From assembly GCF_015207705.1 (NCBI RefSeq), contig NZ_JADEWI010000059.1:1-39693 (forward strand): a stretch of 39,693 nucleotides of DNA, read 5' to 3'. Below the pieces are notes generated by a model. The model was not told the DNA's origin, did not search any database, and saw nothing but the letters and a program-made list of their open reading frames with translations. Within the stretch, counting starts at the first letter, position 1, and each line of letters opens with the position of its first letter. Shown here one piece after another: positions 34,087 through 39,693 of this stretch. The DNA comes from Nostoc sp. LEGE 06077 (lineage in GTDB: Bacteria > Cyanobacteriota > Cyanobacteriia > Cyanobacteriales > Nostocaceae). The translations under genes and the position numbers were made by a program.

Positions 34087-35133
34087 ATGCCTGCTCAGAT
34101 TTATCATCTGATCGCCTTTCTTGTGGCCGCCGTAGTCGTTCTCTGGACTACGCCTGATGTTAAAAATATTGGTATAAAAAGTGGAAACGTAGATAAACCT
34201 GGTGGTCGGAAAGTTCATGAACGTCCAATGGTACGTCTGGGAGGAGTTTCTATCTTCGCAGGTACTTTCGCTTCTTTACTAATTGTCTGGTGGTTGGGTG
34301 GATTTGGGAATTTGCCGCCTGACAAAGAATGGCAAATTTGGGGTGTCGCAATCGGGGGTCTGGGCTTTTTTCTCATTGGTTTAGCTGATGATTTATTAAA
34401 TCTATCCCCCTTAGGACGGCTGCTGTTGCAAATTATAGTCGCCGCTGGTGCATGGAAAGCAGGGGTAAGTATAGATTTCATTAGTATTCCCACAATTGGC
34501 ATAGTTGACCTGAACTGGTTCAGTTTGCCGATTACAGTGATTTGGCTGGTGGGGATGGTAAATGCTATCAACTGGATTGATGGTTTAGATGGTTTAGCGG
34601 CTGGTGTATCGGGAATTGCTGCTGTAGTTATGCTGTTGGTGTCTTTGTTTATGAATCAACCAGCCGCCGCCCTGATAGCCGCCGCCTTAGCTGGTGCAGC
34701 CCTGGGATTTCTCCGATATAACTTCAACCCCGCACAAATCTTTATGGGAGATGGCGGGTCTTATTTTATGGGATTCACCTTAGCGGCTGTAGGTGTAATT
34801 GGACTGGTGAAAATTCCCGCTTTCACAGCTGTAATTTTGCCTTATTTAATTTTGGCAGTCCCGATTTTGGATATGTCAGCAGTCATTTTGACACGCATTC
34901 GTCGTGGGAAATTGCCCTGGGTGGCAGATAGATGCCACTTACACCATCGATTGTTACAAGCTGGTTTGTCCCATCGCTGGACGGTTTTATTTATTTATAC
35001 CCTCACACTCTGGGTTGGCAGTTTGGCATTAGCTATAGCGGGTATCCCTAGCGGTATTGCTTACGCTTTTGGTGCAACCTCGCTTTTGACTTACACCAGT
35101 TGGCGAGTTTGGAAACGCTCTCAGCAAAAATAA
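34087..35133 (+). CDS. WecA/MraY-type polyprenyl-phosphate sugar-1-phosphate transferase
   Basis: This is a 348-residue integral membrane enzyme of glycosyltransferase family 4 with about ten or eleven helices. The catalytic aspartates lie in GLADDLLNLSPLGR. NAINWIDGLDGLAAG and MGDGGSYFMGF are the further loops of the family, and the end of the conserved core is HLHHRLLQAGLSHRW, the histidine-rich loop typical of WecA rather than MraY. It transfers a sugar-1-phosphate from a UDP-sugar to undecaprenyl phosphate, starting a cell-surface glycan. Which sugar is unknown. It lies 65 bases before cinA on the same strand. Confidence 0.9.
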   Translation: MPAQIYHLIAFLVAAVVVLWTTPDVKNIGIKSGNVDKPGGRKVHERPMVRLGGVSIFAGTFASLLIVWWLGGFGNLPPDKEWQIWGVAIGGLGFFLIGLADDLLNLSPLGRLLLQIIVAAGAWKAGVSIDFISIPTIGIVDLNWFSLPITVIWLVGMVNAINWIDGLDGLAAGVSGIAAVVMLLVSLFMNQPAAALIAAALAGAALGFLRYNFNPAQIFMGDGGSYFMGFTLAAVGVIGLVKIPAFTAVILPYLILAVPILDMSAVILTRIRRGKLPWVADRCHLHHRLLQAGLSHRWTVLFIYTLTLWVGSLALAIAGIPSGIAYAFGATSLLTYTSWRVWKRSQQK

Positions 35134-35135
35134 AA

Positions 35136-35192
35136 AGTAGCAAGGTAAAAGAAATACAGTAGTATAAGTATCTTTCTTTTACCTTTTGCTTT
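35136..35192. repeat. inverted repeat between the GT4 gene and cinA
   Basis: AGCAAGGTAAAAGAAA and CTTTCTTTTACCTTTTGCT are largely complementary around a loop of about 17 bases. It may end the GT4 transcript, as similar repeats do after glyA and rpsF. Confidence 0.5.
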
Positions 35193-35198
35193 AATTAC

Positions 35199-36449
35199 AT
35201 GAGTGCAGAAATTATTTGTGTTGGGACTGAACTGCTGCTAGGAGATATCCTCAACAGTAATTCTCAATTTCTCGCCCAACAATTAGCGAAACTAGGGATT
35301 CCTCATTATTATCAAACAGTGGTTGGGGATAATCCCGAAAGATTAAAGCAAGTTATAGAAATTGCTATTTCCAGAGCAAATATTTTAATTTTTACTGGTG
35401 GTCTAGGCCCGACACCAGATGATCTTACTTGTGAAACCATTGCTGATTTTTTTGGTGCGCCTTTGATAGAACGCTCAGAAATTATTGAAGATATTGCTCA
35501 GAAATTTGCTCAACGCGGCCGGGTTATGACTCCCACCAACCGCAAGCAAGCTTTAATTCCTCAAGGTGCAGAAGTTTTATCCAATCCTACAGGCACAGCA
35601 CCAGGAATTATCTGGCAACCCCGCCCTGATATTACTATTTTTACATTCCCCGGTGTTCCTAGTGAAATGCACCGGATGTGGCAAGAAACAGCAGTACCGT
35701 TTTTGCAAAGCCAAGGCTGGGGAAAGGAAATTATTTACAGTCGGAGTTTAAGGTTTTGGGGGATTGGTGAGGCGGCTTTAGCAGAAAAAGTTGCCCCTTA
35801 TTTCGATTTACCTAATCCTACAGTTGCACCTTACGCAGGGAAGGGAGAGGTGAGACTACGAATTTCTGCCAAAGCAAATTCACCCGCTGCCGCTGAGGAA
35901 TTAATTACACCAATCGAACAGCAACTCAAAGGAATTGCTGGATTGGATTGTTACGGTGCCGATGATGATACTTTAGCTTCGGTTGTGGGTGAGTTGTTGC
36001 GTTCCACCGGGGAAACAGTATCAGTGGCAGAATCTTGTACTGGCGGTGGATTGGGGCAAATGTTCACGGAAATTTCTGGCAGTTCTGATTATTTTTGGGG
36101 AGGGGTAATTTCTTACGATAACTCGGTGAAAATCCGATTATTAGGGGTGAACACAGAAGATTTAGATAAATTTGGGGCTGTTAGCGGCATAGTGGCTGAA
36201 CAAATGGCACTTGGGGTGAAAAGCCGCCTAGAAACTACCTGGGGACTAAGTATCACAGGAATTGCTGGGCCTGGTGGTGGAACAGACACAAAGCCTGTGG
36301 GTTTAGTTTATATCGGGTTAGCCGGGCCGAATGATGAAGTGAAAAGTTTTGAGTATCGTTTTGGCACAATCCGGGAACGCTGGTTTATTCGCCATTTAAG
36401 CGCCTGTACAGCCTTGGATTTGCTGCGTCGGCAGCTGTTTATGAGGTAG
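35199..36449 (+). CDS. cinA: CinA-type protein (competence/damage-inducible, NMN deamidase domain)
   Basis: This is a 416-residue two-domain protein. Residues 1-170 are a MoaB/Mog-like domain (ICVGTELLLGDILNSNSQFL, ILIFTGGLGPTPDDLTCETI). The C-terminal part (about 260-416) is a PncC-type domain (VAESCTGGGLGQMFTEISGS, ITGIAGPGGGTDTKPVGLVY). In characterised homologues these domains have ADP-ribose pyrophosphatase and nicotinamide mononucleotide deamidase activity, recycling NAD by-products. Both halves look complete. The repeat at 35136-35192 separates it from the GT4 gene, so it may have its own promoter. Confidence 0.93.
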   Translation: MSAEIICVGTELLLGDILNSNSQFLAQQLAKLGIPHYYQTVVGDNPERLKQVIEIAISRANILIFTGGLGPTPDDLTCETIADFFGAPLIERSEIIEDIAQKFAQRGRVMTPTNRKQALIPQGAEVLSNPTGTAPGIIWQPRPDITIFTFPGVPSEMHRMWQETAVPFLQSQGWGKEIIYSRSLRFWGIGEAALAEKVAPYFDLPNPTVAPYAGKGEVRLRISAKANSPAAAEELITPIEQQLKGIAGLDCYGADDDTLASVVGELLRSTGETVSVAESCTGGGLGQMFTEISGSSDYFWGGVISYDNSVKIRLLGVNTEDLDKFGAVSGIVAEQMALGVKSRLETTWGLSITGIAGPGGGTDTKPVGLVYIGLAGPNDEVKSFEYRFGTIRERWFIRHLSACTALDLLRRQLFMR

Positions 36450-36718
36450 GGAATAGGCAATAGATTTGTTTATATAGCTATCCTAAATGAGTTGTGAAAA
36501 TTATTCGTTAAGGCAGGGAACAGGAAAGAAAAATTTCCAAATGTGCTTTATCTTTTTACAGATGATTTAGGACTGCTATATACCAGTCCGATATGATTTT
36601 TTCAAAAATCTCATTAGAGGCGTAGGCTTTGCCTTCCTGTAGGATACGGTGAACATGAAATGCGATCGCCTACCACTCTAGTTCAACAATCAAATATGAT
36701 TTCTAATATTAGAAAATT

Positions 36719-37525
36719 TTATGCTGAACTCCCTCCACTACTTGGAATACGTTCAATCTCCGCATATCCACTGAAAATTAATTTTTGTCCTTCAGTTTCT
36801 AAACGATTGAGTCGCATTTTTACGCCATCAAGGTCAAAACGGTCTAAATCGACCATGTTATCTAAAATCTCTGCTAGTGCCACACCGAGGGTCTGAGAAG
36901 TCGCTCGTTGCGCTTCTGGTACTTGCTCAAGCTCAATTTGCGGATTTTTAAAAGAAATCCGCCGCCGTCGTTCCACAGCGATGGAAACTGTCATATTTAC
37001 GGGGACGAGTTCGCCTGTATCTAAGTCGGCTTTGGCAGAAATTCGCAGACGATTTTCTGGTAACAGTTGTACATGGACTTCCGAAAATGACACTGGCTTA
37101 CCACCAGACAATTCTGTTAAAGCCGGAACATCAAGGTTCACTAGGCGCTTTTTCACCAGTTCTGCCTTGAAGGCTTGGTTAATGCCTGCTTCGGATAACA
37201 CTACTTGAGCGATCGCCTGAGTAGGTTGTTTGAGGCTCAATTTGCCACTTAATACTGCGCCAAAATCTATTGCAACTGTATCTGTTTCAAAAGACATCTC
37301 CTCTACTGCAAAATCTCTGCGGATGACCAAGCCACGTCCGGTCATTTTGAAGCTATCAATGCTGCCTTGCAACAACTTGCTGGAGGGATAGCAGCGGATA
37401 AAGACTTCTACTGACTCGCTTTGGGTAAACAAATGGCGAATCGTTTGGCTGGCGACTGTGTTGAGCATCCGCTCACCCCAGTCAGTGCCTTTAGGATTTT
37501 GTAAACCAGTTAGTCCGCCGAACAT
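36719..37525 (-). CDS. DUF2993 family protein
   Basis: From ATG 37525 this is a 268-residue protein beginning MFGGLTGLQNPKGTDWGERM. A TTG at 37567 could add 14 residues, but the conserved-looking part begins at this ATG. It is a beta-rich domain with DUF2993 features: VEVFIRCYPSSKLLQGSIDS, MTGRGLVIRRDFAVEEMSFE and LRISAKADLDTGELVPVNMT. There is no signal peptide. In actinobacteria and cyanobacteria these proteins are common but their function is not known; lipid or surface binding has been suggested by fold. It is convergent with cinA. Confidence 0.85.
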   Translation of the reverse strand: MFGGLTGLQNPKGTDWGERMLNTVASQTIRHLFTQSESVEVFIRCYPSSKLLQGSIDSFKMTGRGLVIRRDFAVEEMSFETDTVAIDFGAVLSGKLSLKQPTQAIAQVVLSEAGINQAFKAELVKKRLVNLDVPALTELSGGKPVSFSEVHVQLLPENRLRISAKADLDTGELVPVNMTVSIAVERRRRISFKNPQIELEQVPEAQRATSQTLGVALAEILDNMVDLDRFDLDGVKMRLNRLETEGQKLIFSGYAEIERIPSSGGSSA

Positions 37526-37804
37526 TTGGTTATGGGTCTCTAGAAGTTCTTTGTACTTTTGTAACAAAATGTGAACGATACAGCAACCCTTGAGAGATTG
37601 ATTGTGCTGATAGGCTGACTTGAAATACCTGATGTTTCAATAATGAGTGTGTTAGATGTTACAGAATATTAAGGGAGCTTCCACTTTTGGGCGCATCACC
37701 CACTGAATATATTGCGATCATAATGAAGTTTCGAGTTTGTGAAACTTAACATTTGCAAGAACTCTCGGTAAAATACATAAGCCTTATCCTTTTTCCTCAC
37801 AATC

Positions 37805-38893
37805 ATGGGCAATACTTTTGGGCATCTATTTCGCATCACTACTTTTGGTGAATCTCACGGCGGCGGTGTGGGAGTAGTAATTGATGGTTGTCCGCCGCAA
37901 CTGGAAATCACGGCAGAAGAAATCCAGTTTGAGTTAGACAGAAGGCGACCAGGGCAAAGTAAGATTACCACGCCGCGGAAAGAAGCAGACACCTGTGAGA
38001 TTTTGTCTGGGGTGTTTGAAGGCAAGACTCTGGGGACACCGATTTCGATTTTGGTGCGAAATAAAGATACGCGTCCGCAAGATTATGACGAGATGGCGGT
38101 AAAATATCGCCCTTCCCATGCAGATGCAACCTATGATGCCAAATACGGAATTCGGAATTGGCAAGGGGGCGGTAGGTCATCAGCGCGGGAGACAATTGGT
38201 AGAGTGGCCGCAGGTGCGATCGCTAAAAAAATTCTCCGACAAGTTGCTAATGTAGAAGTGATTAGTTATGTCAAACGCATTAAGGATTTAGAAGGCATAG
38301 TTGACCCCAATACCGTCACTTTAGAAGAAGTAGAAAGCAACATTGTCCGCTGTCCTGATGATGAATGCGCCAATCGGATGATTGAATTAATCGAGCAAAT
38401 TGGCAGACAAGGTGATTCTATCGGTGGTGTGGTGGAGTGTGTCGCCAGAAATGTGCCGAAAGGTTTGGGTGAACCAGTATTTGATAAGTTAGAAGCTGAT
38501 ATTGCCAAAGCTGTGATGTCACTTCCTGCTAGTAAAGGCTTTGAAATTGGTTCTGGTTTCGCTGGGACACTGTTAACAGGAATTGAACATAACGACGAAT
38601 TTTATATTGATGAAAATGGGGAAATTCGCACTGTAACTAACCGTTCTGGTGGCATTCAAGGCGGTATTTCCAACGGCGAAAATATAATTCTACGAGTTGC
38701 TTTTAAACCAACAGCCACTATTAGAAAAGAACAAAAAACCGTCACGCGTGAGGGTGAAGAAACACTATTAGCGGCAAAAGGTAGACATGATCCTTGCGTG
38801 TTACCCCGTGCAGTTCCAATGGTGGAAGCTATGGTGGCGCTGGTTTTGTGTGACCATTTATTGCGGCATCACGGACAGTGTAAGGTGTTGTAA
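37805..38893 (+). CDS. aroC: chorismate synthase
   Basis: This is a 362-residue FMN-dependent enzyme that makes chorismate from EPSP, the last shared step to aromatic amino acids, folate and quinones. [20 protein letters not shown] at the start, [16 protein letters not shown], and the flavin-region [20 protein letters not shown] are signatures. [13 protein letters not shown] and [20 protein letters not shown] complete the family pattern. Length is typical. It is a single gene followed by a strong terminator. Confidence 0.97.
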   Translation: MGNTFGHLFRITTFGESHGGGVGVVIDGCPPQLEITAEEIQFELDRRRPGQSKITTPRKEADTCEILSGVFEGKTLGTPISILVRNKDTRPQDYDEMAVKYRPSHADATYDAKYGIRNWQGGGRSSARETIGRVAAGAIAKKILRQVANVEVISYVKRIKDLEGIVDPNTVTLEEVESNIVRCPDDECANRMIELIEQIGRQGDSIGGVVECVARNVPKGLGEPVFDKLEADIAKAVMSLPASKGFEIGSGFAGTLLTGIEHNDEFYIDENGEIRTVTNRSGGIQGGISNGENIILRVAFKPTATIRKEQKTVTREGEETLLAAKGRHDPCVLPRAVPMVEAMVALVLCDHLLRHHGQCKVL

Positions 38894-38932
38894 TTATTAC
38901 TCTTTTGATTTGCTAAAATATTTATTCTTCCT

Positions 38933-38960
38933 GGGGGAGTATTTTACTCGCCCTTTTTTT
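38933..38960 (+). terminator. rho-independent terminator after aroC
   Basis: GGGGGAGTA and TACTCGCCC pair with one mismatch around a TTT loop, followed by seven T. It lies 39 bases after the stop. Confidence 0.85.
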
Positions 38961-38983
38961 ACGACGTTGTTATAGTAGCGAAT

Positions 38984-39002
38984 AATCCCTCTTTTGTTAC
39001 TT
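38984..39002 (-). mobile_element. IS terminus, right copy
   Basis: Read on the minus strand from 39002, AAGTAACAAAAGAGGGATT follows the transposase stop region and matches the left copy (199-217) in 16 of the first 18 bases. It marks the transposase-distal end of the element. Confidence 0.55.
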
Positions 39003-39693
39003 TAGGAAGAGAAAAAACTACAAGGAGATGAACTAGCAATAGGAAAACTGATAGGAGAAGCGCGAAAACCATTCATGAAGTCGATTAATTTGAGAAAGCA
39101 GCGTTTCATGCCAGGAATATTAAATACTATAAGCCAAGGTTGAATCAAACAGTAAAAAATATAGGGTTGAATAATTAATCTCAGGTTATTCAAAGCACTC
39201 TTCCATGTTGTACCAGATTCCCAATTAGGATGTTGACTATGTTCAGAACCATTAAACTCTATTGAGGAAGGAAGGTAGCTCTGAACTAGATGTTGATTTT
39301 TTTGGGCATGAAGTTGAAAATAAGTAGCCTGAATACTAACCAAAAGATAGGCACTAAAAATGATTTCCCACCAGCGTTCAATACTTTCATCATCAGTCAA
39401 ACGAAAATCAGCCCATCCTAGTTCATTCTTGACTTGTTTAAAACCATATTCAATCCAATTTCTTAAACTATAAAGTTGCGCTACATTTACTGACAAATCA
39501 TTTGATAAATTAGTCATAATGTACCAACTTTCATCTCCCGTGGGGTCGGGTGTATTTATCTTACTGATTTGGTAATATCTGGTCAGCCGACGTTTGCCAA
39601 AAATAATTTCTCTCAAGTATCGAGTCTCTGCTTGCCGATGTGAAAGCTCCTGCTTGAAAGCTTAAGAGCGATTATAACGTTTTCGACTCCCCG
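39002..39693 (-). pseudogene. IS4/IS701-like transposase, interrupted, runs off the window
   Basis: The downstream part is a 204-residue open frame from TTG 39616 that contains the IS4-group signature Y(2)R(3)E(6)K as YSLRNWIEYGFKQVK, including the catalytic Glu. GWADFRLTDDESIERWWEII and FSAYLLVS follow. Upstream of TTG 39616 the same frame continues with transposase-like sequence (AFKQELSHRQAETRYL) to an in-frame TAA at 39662-39664. Beyond it the frame reads on as GSRKRYNRS. A single nonsense change therefore probably kills this copy. The N-terminal half with the first two catalytic Asp residues is outside the window. The remnant lies in opposite orientation to the left-edge copy. Confidence 0.75.

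Overview
The window reads as chromosome of a filamentous, probably heterocyst-forming cyanobacterium of the Nostoc/Anabaena type. The octamer GCGATCGC (HIP1) and its core recur throughout. There are heptamer tandem repeats (GAGTGCT type), a Tic20-like protein, a four-ACT aspartate kinase, a DUF1802 protein and a phytochelatin-synthase-like protein of the kind known from Nostoc. No virus, plasmid backbone, CRISPR array, tRNA or rRNA was seen.

Layout. Both ends carry relics of one IS4/IS701-like insertion sequence, with their 3' ends pointing inward. Next come a DUF2382 protein, a lipoprotein, an HdeD-like membrane protein, a TTC38-like TPR protein and a DUF1499 protein (0.2-5.2 kb). The 5.2-12.4 kb stretch is the most distinctive. 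It holds an orphan PhnD-like binding protein with a one-helix partner, a divergent glycine-betaine/OpuC-type ABC importer (ATPase, permease, lipoprotein), a phytochelatin-synthase-like peptidase overlapping the importer by ATGA, a glycine-zipper protein of unknown function, and an exported gamma-glutamyltranspeptidase. I infer a periplasmic glutathione or gamma-glutamyl-peptide breakdown and uptake module.

12.4-25 kb holds small conserved cyanobacterial proteins, an aldo/keto reductase, a 766-base intergenic region with a strong terminator, a GT-C-like membrane glycosyltransferase, a PRC-barrel protein directly downstream of smc, and a kinase-TPR membrane protein whose catalytic loop is degenerate. 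25-39 kb is mostly core metabolism: lysC, a DedA protein, a STAS protein, rpsF, an FAH-family hydrolase, a Tic20-like protein, glyA, a WecA/MraY-type transferase, cinA, a DUF2993 protein and aroC.

A theme across the window is repeat invasion. Heptamer repeats and an ACGCAAAGGCGCAAAG-type repeat lie inside smc, lysC and the end of the ABC lipoprotein gene without breaking frame. GTCAAAAG-type inverted repeats sit at 3' ends where terminators are expected. A 30-base element found twice (25/30 identical), before the TPR gene and between the divergent transporter operons, may mark a shared regulon.
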